Shown: positions 1 through 9,682, numbered from the stretch's first letter. The stretch is DNA of 64,000 bases from Eubacterium sp. (GCA_017886765.1 JAGHJI010000057.1:1-64000); one strand, 5' to 3'. Numbers and translations: made by a program. Notes: generated by a model from the letters alone, not told the origin.

Positions 1-268
1 CCTTTATAAAATTTGTTGTGCCGTCAATGGGGTCGATAATACAGCAGTAACCGTCGGTCAGGCTTTTGTTCTCATCGCCCTCTTCACCGAGAAATCTGCA
101 TCCCGGTACGATTTTTTCAAGCTCTTCAAAAAGAAAATCCTGTATCCTTTTATCGTATTTGGTAACAAGATTAACAGTCGAGCCTTTCTTTTCAATTCCC
201 AAATCGCCGCCGGCTTTTTTATAGATTTCTCCTGCTTTTTTTACAATATCCATAATGTCATTCAGCAT
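1..268 (-). CDS. inositol monophosphatase family protein (3' part cut by window edge)
   Basis: Minus-strand reading from ATG at 268: MLNDIMDIVKKAGEIYKKAGGD...VNLVTKYDKRIQDFL...FLGEEG...DGYCCIIDPIDGTTNFIK; DPIDGTTNF is the IMPase signature. Confidence 0.9.
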   Translation of the reverse strand, partial: MLNDIMDIVKKAGEIYKKAGGDLGIEKKGSTVNLVTKYDKRIQDFLFEELEKIVPGCRFLGEEGDENKSLTDGYCCIIDPIDGTTNFIK

Positions 269-438
269 TTTATCATCTCCGTTACATATATTAACACATT
301 ACTTTCTCAGTGGCAAGAAAGACATGGTAACGTTAAATATATTTAAGTATTTGTGTTGACTTAAATGCTTACTTCGTTTAGAATGAAATACGGATAAATT
401 CGCATAGAAAGTTGTACAAAACGATAAAATAATATAGA

Positions 439-1830
439 TTGTTTTTAGGACGTGATTGGATGAGAGTTTTTATAAGCTGCCTTGTTTGCAGGCTTGTTAC
501 ATTTATACTTCAAAAAATGGGCAGGGGAGCCACGACTCTGCCAGGCAGAGTCGCCCTGAAGGTGAAGAGAAATATTTTGTCAGACCTTTCAAAAAATGTT
601 AAGGTCGTTATTGTTACGGGTACCAACGGAAAAACTACCTCCTGCCGTATCATTGAGGAAGGGCTTAAAACAGCCGGCAAAACCTATTTTATCAACAAGT
701 CTGGAGCGAATCTGATAACCGGAATCACCGCTTCCTTTATTATGAATTCAACGATTACCGGTAAAAAGAAATGCGAGTATGCCATCGTGGAATGTGACGA
801 AAACGCTTTTCGCGAGGTTTCAAGATATATCCGCGCCGACGTTGTGCTGGTTACCAATGTGTTCCGTGACCAGTTGGACAGATATGGTGAGGTCACCCAT
901 ACCTTAAACGCGATTAAGGAGTCTATCAAAAATCTGCCTCAGGCTGTTGTGTGCTTGAACGCCGACTGCTCCCTGACCTATTCCATGTCAAAAGAGATAC
1001 CCAATAAAATCGTGACCTACGGCGTCAATGTTTCCTTTGACAAAGATGCCGCTGAGCCTGAAATCTCGGACGCGAAATACTGTATATTCTGTAAGCATGA
1101 ATACAAGTATTCCTATCATACCTACGGTCATCTGGGCGGATTTGCGTGTGACCACTGCGGCTACAAACGGGTAAGCCCCGATTTCGCCGTAATTTCCGTG
1201 GAGGAGCTGAAGCCGAACTATTCCATTGTTGTTACTGATTTTAACGGCGACAGAAATATTACGAAAATCAATATCGGCGGCGCGTATAACGTATATAACG
1301 CCGTGGGATGTTCGTCCGCGCTGTCTTCTCTGGGTCTTGACAACGATACGATTTACACCGCCCTTGAAAAGTTCAATGGCGCTTTCGGCAGGATGGAGCA
1401 GTTTGAAAGCGGCGATCATAAAATAAACGTCATTCTTGTCAAAAATCCGGCAGGCTTCAGCCAGACTATGAGCTTTCTGAAATCCATTGAGGATGATTTT
1501 ACCTTGATACTGTCTCTGAATGACAACGCCGCAGACGGACGGGACATCAGCTGGATATGGGACGTTGATTTCAACGGCATATTCCGAAAGAGCAATGTTA
1601 AGGATATATACGTTTCCGGCAAACGCTGCTATGATATGGCAATCAGAATAAAGTATGAGGGTGTCGGAAACAGAGAAATCAAGGTGATTGAAAATGAGGA
1701 TTATGACAGACTGGTGGATATCGCCACAAGCCAGGGCAGGGATGTTTACATTGTGCCTACATATACCTCAATGATGACGATGCGTCCCGTAATCGCGAAA
1801 AGACTTGGAGGTAAGGAGTTTTGGGAATGA
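439..1830 (+). CDS. murT: Lipid II isoglutaminyl synthase, MurT subunit (Mur ligase fold with Cys ribbon)
   Basis: VTGTNGKTTSCRII P-loop, CIFC...CDHC ribbon, C-terminal MurT-type domain; adjacent to gatD. Start may be ATG at 460. Confidence 0.92.
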   Translation: MFLGRDWMRVFISCLVCRLVTFILQKMGRGATTLPGRVALKVKRNILSDLSKNVKVVIVTGTNGKTTSCRIIEEGLKTAGKTYFINKSGANLITGITASFIMNSTITGKKKCEYAIVECDENAFREVSRYIRADVVLVTNVFRDQLDRYGEVTHTLNAIKESIKNLPQAVVCLNADCSLTYSMSKEIPNKIVTYGVNVSFDKDAAEPEISDAKYCIFCKHEYKYSYHTYGHLGGFACDHCGYKRVSPDFAVISVEELKPNYSIVVTDFNGDRNITKINIGGAYNVYNAVGCSSALSSLGLDNDTIYTALEKFNGAFGRMEQFESGDHKINVILVKNPAGFSQTMSFLKSIEDDFTLILSLNDNAADGRDISWIWDVDFNGIFRKSNVKDIYVSGKRCYDMAIRIKYEGVGNREIKVIENEDYDRLVDIATSQGRDVYIVPTYTSMMTMRPVIAKRLGGKEFWE

Positions 1831-2549
1831 TAATCAGAATCGCGCACCTGTATCCCGATATGCTGAATCTTTACGGTGACCGGGGCAATATTATTGCCCT
1901 GACGGAAAGAATGAAGGCAAGGGGTATAGATGTCATAACAGACGCCGTCACAATGGGAAAAAGCTTTAACGCCGATGATTATGATATTCTGTTTATCGGC
2001 GGCGGCCAGGATTTTGAGCAGGACGTTCTGCTGAGCGATTTAAAAAAAGGCAAGGATGTCCAGATCAGTAAAGCCATTCAGAACGGTACGGTCATGCTGG
2101 CGATTTGCGGCGGCTATCAGATGCTGGGCAAATACTATAAGACCTATGACGGCAAGATGCTGGAATATATGGGCGCCCTTGACTTTTATACGGAAGGCAA
2201 GGAAGAGCGTATGATAGGTAACTATGCTTTCCGGACAAAGGAGGGCATAGAGATCGTCGGCTTTGAGAATCACAGCGGACGGACGTATCTGGGCAAGGGG
2301 GTTGAGCCCTTGGGGAAGGTCATAAAAGGCTATGGAAATAACGGCGAGGACTCAACCGAGGGTGTCCGATATAAAAATACCTTCGGCACATATTCCCACG
2401 GCCCTGTTCTGCCGAAGAATCCTGATTTTGCCGACCTTTTGATTTCAAAGGCGATAGAGAACAAATACGGGAAAACACAACTTGCGAAGCTTGATGATTC
2501 CCTGGAAGCCAAGGCGAGAGCGCAGGTTATGAAATTATATATAAAATAA
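1821..2549 (+). CDS. gatD: Lipid II isoglutaminyl synthase glutamine amidotransferase subunit GatD
   Basis: IRIAHLYPDMLNLYGDRGNI N-terminus, LAICGGYQMLG nucleophile motif; overlaps murT. Confidence 0.92.
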   Translation: MGMIIRIAHLYPDMLNLYGDRGNIIALTERMKARGIDVITDAVTMGKSFNADDYDILFIGGGQDFEQDVLLSDLKKGKDVQISKAIQNGTVMLAICGGYQMLGKYYKTYDGKMLEYMGALDFYTEGKEERMIGNYAFRTKEGIEIVGFENHSGRTYLGKGVEPLGKVIKGYGNNGEDSTEGVRYKNTFGTYSHGPVLPKNPDFADLLISKAIENKYGKTQLAKLDDSLEAKARAQVMKLYIK

Positions 2550-2564
2550 TTCCGGAGGTGGAAA

Positions 2565-3596
2565 ATGAAAATCGTTGTTTTAGCAGGCGGACTCAGTCCG
2601 GAACGTGATGTTTCACTGTCCTCCGGCGCTTTGATTTCCAATGCGCTTATGGAAAACGGTCACGATGTTATGCTGCTTGATTTGTACCTGGGTGAGAATA
2701 ATAATGAAATAGAGCCTGTTTACAGGAACAGCAAATCCTCTTTCAGATTTACCTATACAGTGCCGGAAAACGAACCGGACTTAAAGGCGATAAAAAATTC
2801 TGTGAAAAATGCAAACGGTCTTGTGGGCAGCGGTGTTATTGAACTTTGCCGTCAGGCGGATATCGTATTTCTGGCTCTGCACGGCGCGGCAGGTGAAAAC
2901 GGACAGCTGCAGGCGCTTTTTGATTTGAATGAAATCCATTATACAGGCTCCGGATATGTGGGCAGTCTTATAGCGATGGACAAGGATCTGTCCAAAAGAA
3001 TCCTGCGTGATAACGGTATTCTGACTGCCGACTGGACATATATCAACATAAAGGAGAATAACGATTTCAGCGAGATTTCCTATCCCTGCGTGGTCAAACC
3101 TTGCAGCTGCGGCTCAAGCGTGGGCGTAACGATGGTTGAAAACGAAACACAGCTTAATGCCGCCATAGAATGTGCGAAAAAGTATGAGGATTCAGTCATT
3201 ATTGAAAAGAAAATAGAGGGCAGGGAATTTTCGGTCGGAATATTGGACGGAAAAGCTTTGCCGCCTATTGAAATTATCCCCCGCAGCGGCTGGTATGACT
3301 ACAAAAATAAGTATCAGTCCGGGCTTACAGAGGAAATATGCCCTGCGAATATAACCGAGGAAATATGCGCACTTTTGCAGGAAAGCGCTTTAAGAGTGCA
3401 TAACGCGCTTCGTCTCGGCTTTTATTCCAGAGTGGATTTTATTCTGGATGAAAATAACAATGCCTATTGTCTTGAGGCGAATACTCTGCCGGGTATGACG
3501 CCTACAAGCCTGCTTCCGCAGGAAGCCGCGGCCGCCGGAATTTCATATAACGAGCTGTGTAATCGGATTGCCTGCCGGGGACAGCATCAACATTAA
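2565..3596 (+). CDS. ddl: D-alanine--D-alanine ligase
   Basis: ATP-grasp; LALHGAAGENG, KPCSCGSSVGV, CLEANTLPGMTPTSLLPQ. Confidence 0.92.
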   Translation: MKIVVLAGGLSPERDVSLSSGALISNALMENGHDVMLLDLYLGENNNEIEPVYRNSKSSFRFTYTVPENEPDLKAIKNSVKNANGLVGSGVIELCRQADIVFLALHGAAGENGQLQALFDLNEIHYTGSGYVGSLIAMDKDLSKRILRDNGILTADWTYINIKENNDFSEISYPCVVKPCSCGSSVGVTMVENETQLNAAIECAKKYEDSVIIEKKIEGREFSVGILDGKALPPIEIIPRSGWYDYKNKYQSGLTEEICPANITEEICALLQESALRVHNALRLGFYSRVDFILDENNNAYCLEANTLPGMTPTSLLPQEAAAAGISYNELCNRIACRGQHQH

Positions 3597-3685
3597 AATT
3601 CAACAGATGCTTGTTCAAAACCTGCCGGTGCCGGAAAATATGTACCGGCAGCTTTTGATTTGAATAAATTATAATTATTAATGTT

Positions 3686-3715
3686 AAAAAAGGCTTGATT
3701 TTTCAGGCCTTTTTT
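3686..3715 (+). terminator. intrinsic terminator after ddl, overlapping the rpsB promoter
   Basis: AAAAAAGGC-ttgatttttcag-GCCTTTTTT. Confidence 0.7.
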
Positions 3716-3723
3716 GCTATAAT
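3695..3723 (+). promoter_or_regulatory. sigma-A type promoter for rpsB-tsf
   Basis: TTGATT (3695-3700), 17-bp spacer, TATAAT (3718-3723). Confidence 0.7.
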
Positions 3724-3730
3724 GTTCCAG

Positions 3731-3813
3731 CATTCGCATAAGTGAAAGCGAATACGCACATAAACAGGTGAGCCATAGGTTATAAATGCAGGCTCGTGCC
3801 AGACCTGTTTATG
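3731..3813 (+). ncRNA. candidate structured leader of rpsB (ribosomal-protein leader-like)
   Basis: 5' hairpin ATTCGC/GCGAAT, then 11-bp perfect stem CATAAACAGGT (3759-3769)/ACCTGTTTATG (3803-3813) enclosing GAGCC (3770-3774)/GGCTC (3791-3795), directly upstream of the rpsB Shine-Dalgarno. Confidence 0.6.
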
Positions 3814-3842
3814 GAGGATTAACCTTAAAGGAGGAAATTATC

Positions 3843-4604
3843 ATGGCAAATGTAGTTTCTATGAAACAGCTTTTGGAAGCGGGTGTTCATTTTGGACACC
3901 AGACAAGAAGATGGAATCCCAAAATGGCGGAGTACATCTTCACAGAGCGTAACGGCATTTACATCATCGACCTTCAGAAAACAGTTAAGAAGCTGGATGA
4001 AGCGTATATGTACGTTCGCGATCTTGCTGCTGACGGAGGTTCAATCATTTTCGTCGGTACAAAGAAGCAGGCTCAGGAGTCTGTCAAGGAAGAGGCTGAG
4101 CGCTGCGCGATGCCTTATGTAAACGCGCGATGGCTGGGCGGTATGCTCACAAACTTCAAGACGATCCGCGGCAGAGTTGCCCGTCTTGCACAGCTTAAGG
4201 CGATGCGTGAGGACGGTACCTTTGACCTTCTACCCAAGAAGGAGATCATCAAGCTCGAGCTTGAGATAGAGAAACTGGAAAAGTATCTCGGCGGTATTAC
4301 GGAGATGAAGAAAATCCCCAACGCTATGTTTATCGTTGATCCCCGCAAGGAGAGGATCGCTGTATCAGAGGCTATGAAACTGGGTATTCCAATCGTGGCT
4401 ATTGTTGATACAAACTGCGACCCTGACGAGATCGACTACGTGATTCCCGGTAACGACGACGCTATCCGTGCGGTTAAGCTGATCGCAGGCGCAATCGCTG
4501 ACGCGGTAATCGAGGGCAGAGACGGTAAGGACACTGCTGACGACGAGGAAGCTCCTGCTGAAGAAGCAGCTGAGGAGACAGCAGAGGAAGCTGCCGCTGA
4601 GTAA
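3843..4604 (+). CDS. rpsB: 30S ribosomal protein S2
   Basis: [28 protein letters not shown]...; real start at 3843 after AAAGGAGG rather than the track start 3786. Confidence 0.97.
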   Translation: MANVVSMKQLLEAGVHFGHQTRRWNPKMAEYIFTERNGIYIIDLQKTVKKLDEAYMYVRDLAADGGSIIFVGTKKQAQESVKEEAERCAMPYVNARWLGGMLTNFKTIRGRVARLAQLKAMREDGTFDLLPKKEIIKLELEIEKLEKYLGGITEMKKIPNAMFIVDPRKERIAVSEAMKLGIPIVAIVDTNCDPDEIDYVIPGNDDAIRAVKLIAGAIADAVIEGRDGKDTADDEEAPAEEAAEETAEEAAAE

Positions 4605-4675
4605 TTCATATTACTGATATCATGCGGAGCAATGCGTGCTCCACTTTGAAATATATCTATTAGGAGGAAATTATA

Positions 4676-5614
4676 ATGGCATTTACAGCTCAGGACGTAA
4701 AGGCTCTTCGTGAGAAGACCGGCGTCGGTATGATGGAATGTAAAAAGGCTCTTGTTGAGGCTGACGGCGATATGGACAAGGCGATTGACTATCTTCGTGA
4801 AAGAGGTCTTGCCGCCGCGCAGAAAAAGGCAACAAGAATTGCCGCTGAGGGCGTTGTTCTCCCTTACTATGATAAAGAGGCAAAGAAGGGCGTTGTCGTT
4901 GAGGTAAACTCTGAGACAGACTTCGTTGCCAAGAATGAAAAGTTCATGGACTTTGTAACAGGCGTTGCAAAGACGATTGTTGAGAAAAATCCGGCGGATG
5001 TTGAGGCGCTGGGAGCCATGGAGTTTGAGGGAACCGGCAGAACCGTAACCGAAACTCTGAATGACCTTGTGCTTTCCATCGGCGAGAATATGAGAGTTCG
5101 CCGTTTTGAGGTTATGGAAGGTATCGTTTCCACTTATATCCACGGCGGCGGCGCAGTAGGCGTTATGATCGGCTTTGACGTTGCTGACGCGGCAAAGGCG
5201 GATACTCCGGAGTTTGAGGCTATGGGTAAAAATGTTGCGATGCAGATTGCGGCTATGAATCCCAGCTATCTTGACAGAGAGTCCGTTCCTGCTGATGTTG
5301 TTGAGCATGAGCAGAACATTCTTGCGGCTCAGATGAAAGAAGATCCTAAGATGGCTTCCAAGCCGGAGGCTGTTCTTGCCAAGATCGCAGCCGGTAAGAT
5401 GGGCAAGTATTATACGGAAAACTGCCTTGTTGAGCAGGAGTTTGTACGCGGCGATCTGTTCAAGGGCTCTGTTAAGGGCTACATTGATTCCGTTGCCAAG
5501 GAGCTTGGCACGACCATCACCGCAACAGGCTTTATCCGTATGATGAAAGGCGACGGCCTGGAGAAGAGAGAAGAGAACTTCGCAGAGGAAATCGCAAAGC
5601 AGATCAACGGCTAA
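4676..5614 (+). CDS. tsf: Elongation factor Ts
   Basis: VKALREKTGVGMMECKKALVEADGDMDKAIDYLRERG. Confidence 0.97.
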   Translation: MAFTAQDVKALREKTGVGMMECKKALVEADGDMDKAIDYLRERGLAAAQKKATRIAAEGVVLPYYDKEAKKGVVVEVNSETDFVAKNEKFMDFVTGVAKTIVEKNPADVEALGAMEFEGTGRTVTETLNDLVLSIGENMRVRRFEVMEGIVSTYIHGGGAVGVMIGFDVADAAKADTPEFEAMGKNVAMQIAAMNPSYLDRESVPADVVEHEQNILAAQMKEDPKMASKPEAVLAKIAAGKMGKYYTENCLVEQEFVRGDLFKGSVKGYIDSVAKELGTTITATGFIRMMKGDGLEKREENFAEEIAKQING

Positions 5615-5624
5615 TGGTTTGAAA

Positions 5625-5656
5625 CAGAGATTGCTTTATGCGATCTCTGCTTCTTC
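5625..5656 (+). terminator. terminator-like hairpin after tsf
   Basis: CAGAGATTGC tttat GCGATCTCTG followed by T-rich tract; the track ORF start at 5638 lies in this hairpin. Confidence 0.55.
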
Positions 5657-5703
5657 TTATTTTTAGATTATCTAAACTTTTTTGGACTTTAGGAAACAAG
5701 TAT

Positions 5704-6447
5704 ATGTTTGTGAAGATAAAACATTTTAAGAATCTGATACAAAAATTTTATTGCAGAATGTCATCGGATCGGTGGCTCAATTATCTGCGTGCACAGGGTA
5801 TGAAAATCGGAGAGGGTACTGCAATATTTGCAAATCCTGCCTTTGTGTTGATTGATGTAACTCGCCCTTGGATGATTGAGATCGGGAAAAATGTTCAGAT
5901 CACAAGAGATGTTAAAATTCTTACTCATGATTATTCCTTTTCAACGGCAATCGCAGCTTACGGTAATGTTTTAGGAAGTTGCGGCAAAGTTAAGATAGGG
6001 GATAATTGTTTTATCGGTGTTGGTGCAACGATTTTAAAGGATACACAGATAGGTAATAATTCAATAATTGGCGCTGACAGCGTGGTTACGGGTGGCAATT
6101 TTCCTTCTAATTGCGTAATTGCCGGCAATCCTGCCAAAGTGGTCTGCTCACTTGAGGATTATTATAATAAAAGACAGTCGCACCAGTTGCGTGAGGCTAC
6201 AGAGCTGGCGCTCTGTTACCGTGACGCATATGGAAAAATGCCTGATGAAAGTGTGCTGGATGAATTTTTTTGGATTTTTGCGCCAAGGAATGATGAATCT
6301 GTCAGAAAATATGGGCACAGATTAAAGCTGATGGGTAATTATGATGTTACGGTGAAGGAATTTTTTAATTCCAAACCGCTCTTTGACTCGTTTTATGATT
6401 TTGTAACTTATTGTAAAACACAGGCGGATATAAATGCCAATGAATAA
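5704..6447 (+). CDS. Acyltransferase, left-handed beta-helix (hexapeptide repeat) family
   Basis: Hexapeptide repeats IGDNCFIGVGATILKDTQIGNNSIIGADSVVT...VIAGNPAKVV; start at 5704 more plausible than 5638. Confidence 0.8.
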   Translation: MFVKIKHFKNLIQKFYCRMSSDRWLNYLRAQGMKIGEGTAIFANPAFVLIDVTRPWMIEIGKNVQITRDVKILTHDYSFSTAIAAYGNVLGSCGKVKIGDNCFIGVGATILKDTQIGNNSIIGADSVVTGGNFPSNCVIAGNPAKVVCSLEDYYNKRQSHQLREATELALCYRDAYGKMPDESVLDEFFWIFAPRNDESVRKYGHRLKLMGNYDVTVKEFFNSKPLFDSFYDFVTYCKTQADINANE

Positions 6448-6461
6448 TTTGTTGCGGTTTT

Positions 6462-6490
6462 AAGAGCAGGTTATCGACCTGCTCTTTTTT
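6462..6490 (+). terminator. intrinsic terminator
   Basis: AAGAGCAGGT tatcg ACCTGCTCTT TTTT. Confidence 0.8.
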
Positions 6491-6503
6491 GCATAAAACG
6501 GAT

Positions 6504-6848
6504 CTTGAAAAGTTAATAAACGAACTGCTTATCCGTTACAACGTGGATTTTGCGCTTTTTTTGCTTTTGCAGAATCAGATTAAAGAACATTCCATAACAA
6601 AAGAAAATTTAATGAATGACGAATTTTTGCAATAGGCGGTTACAACACCTCTTTATAATATAGGCGAACAGGTCTATAAGATCAGCGATGAAATGAAACA
6701 GCAGCATCCTGAAATTATATGGAGCATTGTTGCAGGCTTAAGACATAGACTCGTTCATGATTATGAGGGTATAAATTGGTCGATTATCGTTGAGGTGATC
6801 TTTGAAGAAATGAATGACTTTGTTGAATCGATCAAAAATTTGATTTAG
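6504..6848 (+). pseudogene. degraded HepT-like (DUF86/HEPN) toxin remnant
   Basis: Reconstructed reading ...NDEFLQ*AVTTPLYN..GEQVYKISDEMKQQHPEIIWSIVAGLRHRLVHDYEGINWSIIVEVIFEEM; RxxxxHDY HEPN motif present; TAG at 6634-6636 and apparent frameshifts. Confidence 0.6.
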
Positions 6849-6935
6849 TAAAAACATTTGCATAAAATTTGTGAAAGAGTTGCGTGGGGATTATGATATA
6901 GGTTTGAAAAACCTTAAAAATAAATGGCTTTGAAA

Positions 6936-6962
6936 AACTTCGCAATTCAAATCAACGGCTAA
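6936..6962 (+). repeat. degenerate duplicate of the tsf 3' end
   Basis: aac ttc gca att caa atc aac ggc taa (NFAIQING*) versus tsf NFAEEIAKQING*. Confidence 0.65.
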
Positions 6963-6980
6963 CACCATCAACTAAATGTT

Positions 6981-7008
6981 GAGCATCTCAAACGAGGTGC
7001 TCTTTTTT
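6981..7008 (+). terminator. intrinsic terminator
   Basis: GAGCATCTC aaac GAGGTGCTC TTTTTT. Confidence 0.8.
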
Positions 7009-7073
7009 ATTTGTTGATTCGAATAGCCTGTATGTGTATAATATAATCATAAGTTTGGACGGAGGACCTCTCA

Positions 7074-8726
7074 ATGAAAACAAGATGGTATAAGGACGCA
7101 GTAGTGTATCAAATTTATCCTCGCAGCTTTAAGGACTCGGACGGCGACGGCATAGGGGATATAAACGGAATAACGCAAATGGCTGACTATATCAAAGATT
7201 TAGGTGTTGATGCTGTTTGGCTTTCTCCGTGCTATAAATCTCCAAATGACGATAACGGCTATGACATAAGCGATTACCGTGATATTTTGGACGAATTCGG
7301 CACTTTCGAGGACTGGGAAAATATGCTGCACGCCTTTCACAGCCGCGGCATAAAGGTGATTATGGATTTAGTGGTAAATCATACCTCCGATGAACATAAA
7401 TGGTTTGAAGAAAGCCGAAAAAGCAGGGATAACCCATACCGTGATTATTATATTTGGCGTGACGGCAGGGGAAAGGATAAGAAACGGCCTCCAAATAACT
7501 GGAAAGCTTGTTTCGGCGGCTCTGCCTGGGAATATGACGAGACAACAGGGCAGTTTTATTTACACCTTTTCAGTAAAAAACAGCCTGACTTAAACTGGGA
7601 TAATCCAAAAGTCCGCAAAGAGGTCGAGGAAATATGCAACTTTTGGTTTGAAAAGGGCGTTGACGGATTCAGATGCGATGTGATTACCTATATCTCAAAG
7701 CCTGATGACCTTTATCACGCCAAGCAAAGCGAGGTAGTTGTAGGTCCCCGCTGGAAACGGTATATAAATGAGCTTTGCCGCAATTCCTGGGATAAGTATG
7801 ATACGCTTATTGTGGGAGAAGCTGCCGGCATAGATTTCAATCGCGCGGTTGAAATCACAAAAGAGGGCAAAGGTCTTTTGGATATGCTTTTTCATTTTGA
7901 ACATATGGGTCCTCGTCCTGTATGCTCATTCAGCCAGAAATTTACTTTTTTGCGTCCGTTTAAAAAAACACTTTCAAAATGGCAGGGACTTCCGGATGAC
8001 TGCTGGGACGCTGTATATTATGAAAATCACGACCAGCCGAGAAGTCTGCCGCGGTTTGCGCCGACCGGAAAGCATCGTGTAATGGCGGCAAAAAGCCTGG
8101 CCGCATCTCTTTTATTTCAAAAGGGTACGCCGTTTATCTATCAGGGTCAGGAGCTCGGTATGACAAACTGCGATTACAAGTACGAGGATTACCGTGACAT
8201 TCAAACGATAAACAAAATGAATGCCATAAAAAAAATGCCTTTCGGAAAGCTTATTCTTCCGGTTGTTATGTATTTTTATAAACGCTATGCCCGTGATAAT
8301 GCCAGAACGCCTATGCAGTGGGATAGCACGAAAAATGCAGGATTTACAACGGGAACGCCTTGGGCAAAGGTTAATGATAATTATACCGAAATCAATGCAG
8401 CAGAGGAAATTCAAAATCCCGATTCGGTTTTAAGCTTTTACAAAAAGGCGCTTAAAGTACGCAGGGAATATGCCGATGTTATTCGCGATGGGAAGTATAT
8501 ACCGGTAAATTTAAAGGATAATCATGTTTTTGCTTACATGCGGGATAACGGAAAGCAGAGACTTTTTGTTGTTTGCAGCCTGTCTCCGAATTTTGTAAAT
8601 TTCAAACCGCATATGCATTTTGGCGGGAATTTCCATGTGATTCTGTCCAATACGGAAAACCCGCCAAAGCCGGCAGATTCCATGAAGCTAAGGCCCTGCG
8701 AATGCGCAGTTTATGAATTGTTCTGA
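7074..8726 (+). CDS. GH13 alpha-glucosidase / oligo-1,6-glucosidase family protein
   Basis: VYQIYPRSFKDSDGDGIGDI, DLVVNHTSDEH, GFRCDVI, ENHDQPR motifs. Confidence 0.93.
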   Translation: MKTRWYKDAVVYQIYPRSFKDSDGDGIGDINGITQMADYIKDLGVDAVWLSPCYKSPNDDNGYDISDYRDILDEFGTFEDWENMLHAFHSRGIKVIMDLVVNHTSDEHKWFEESRKSRDNPYRDYYIWRDGRGKDKKRPPNNWKACFGGSAWEYDETTGQFYLHLFSKKQPDLNWDNPKVRKEVEEICNFWFEKGVDGFRCDVITYISKPDDLYHAKQSEVVVGPRWKRYINELCRNSWDKYDTLIVGEAAGIDFNRAVEITKEGKGLLDMLFHFEHMGPRPVCSFSQKFTFLRPFKKTLSKWQGLPDDCWDAVYYENHDQPRSLPRFAPTGKHRVMAAKSLAASLLFQKGTPFIYQGQELGMTNCDYKYEDYRDIQTINKMNAIKKMPFGKLILPVVMYFYKRYARDNARTPMQWDSTKNAGFTTGTPWAKVNDNYTEINAAEEIQNPDSVLSFYKKALKVRREYADVIRDGKYIPVNLKDNHVFAYMRDNGKQRLFVVCSLSPNFVNFKPHMHFGGNFHVILSNTENPPKPADSMKLRPCECAVYELF

Positions 8727-8880
8727 TTATTGTGCTTTTAGAACCATTTATTTTAACTGCTAACCGGCACAAGAAAAAGATCAACACATAGATTTTATCG
8801 TAAAAACGGATACAACAGTATTGAAAAAACAGGATATATCCAGCGATTGTAATATGCCTGATTCTTGAAGGAGGAAGCTT

Positions 8881-9639
8881 ATGTGGCATTATGAGAATGA
8901 CGATACGCAGCCGGTCATCACCGCGCAAAAGCATGTGAAGAGCTGTCACGGCGGCAGTCTGCATTTGCCTGAGACCGCAGTGCTTTTTTATATGCGCGGC
9001 GGTGAGGAATATGCAGTATCTCATTATGATACCGAATTGTTGTCGGACAGATTCCCGAGATTTTTAAACGCCTGTCCGGTCTATAAATTCAGTAACTACG
9101 ATATCTGCTTTCTGGACGGAGGCAGAGGTGCGCCGCAGGCGGCGGATACGGTTGAAACACTGAACGCGCTGGGCGTAAAACACATTATTGCAGTCGGGAT
9201 GTTCGGCGCCTTCGCAAAAGATATTCAAACCGGTGATATAATCATTCCCCGAAAAGCCTTTGTAGAGGAAGGCACATCCCTGCATTATTACGGAAATATC
9301 GAGTATTCTGTACCCGATGAAAAATGGTTTGAAGCGGCGGCAGCGTCCATAAACGGAGCCAAGGCATTGCCGATTGTTTCAACAGACGCGGTATACAGAC
9401 AAACTTTTTTCAAGGAAAATTTGTGGCGAGAGCAGGGCGCCGTCGGCGTGGATATGGAAACCTCTGCCCTTTTCAGTGTTGGCAGATATTTGGAAATGGA
9501 GGCCGTTTCCGTTCTGATTGCATCGGACAAGCATCCTCTGAATGAAAAAGACAGGGAATGGAAATGGTCCATGAGCAGGGAAACAAGATACGGATTTTTT
9601 GAGCAATGTATTCGCTTTGCCCTGAAGATGAATAGTTAA
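8881..9639 (+). CDS. Nucleoside phosphorylase (PNP/UDP family)
   Basis: IIAVGMFGAF...GDIIIPRKAFVEEGTS...GAVGVDMETSALFSVG. Confidence 0.85.
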   Translation: MWHYENDDTQPVITAQKHVKSCHGGSLHLPETAVLFYMRGGEEYAVSHYDTELLSDRFPRFLNACPVYKFSNYDICFLDGGRGAPQAADTVETLNALGVKHIIAVGMFGAFAKDIQTGDIIIPRKAFVEEGTSLHYYGNIEYSVPDEKWFEAAAASINGAKALPIVSTDAVYRQTFFKENLWREQGAVGVDMETSALFSVGRYLEMEAVSVLIASDKHPLNEKDREWKWSMSRETRYGFFEQCIRFALKMNS

Positions 9640-9652
9640 ATTCGATTTAGTT

Positions 9653-9682
9653 AAGAGCGTTTCATATGAAATGCTCTTTTTG
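9653..9682 (+). terminator. intrinsic terminator
   Basis: AAGAGCgTTTCATATGAAAtGCTCTTTTTG. Confidence 0.75.

Noticed and set aside
4436-5308. 290-aa minus-strand ORF opposite rpsB/tsf
   Set aside because: Lies antisense to well-identified rpsB and tsf; shadow ORF of codon bias, no recognisable domain
5638-5703. Track N-terminus of the acyltransferase ORF
   Set aside because: The first 22 codons overlap the tsf terminator-like hairpin; ATG at 5704 is more likely
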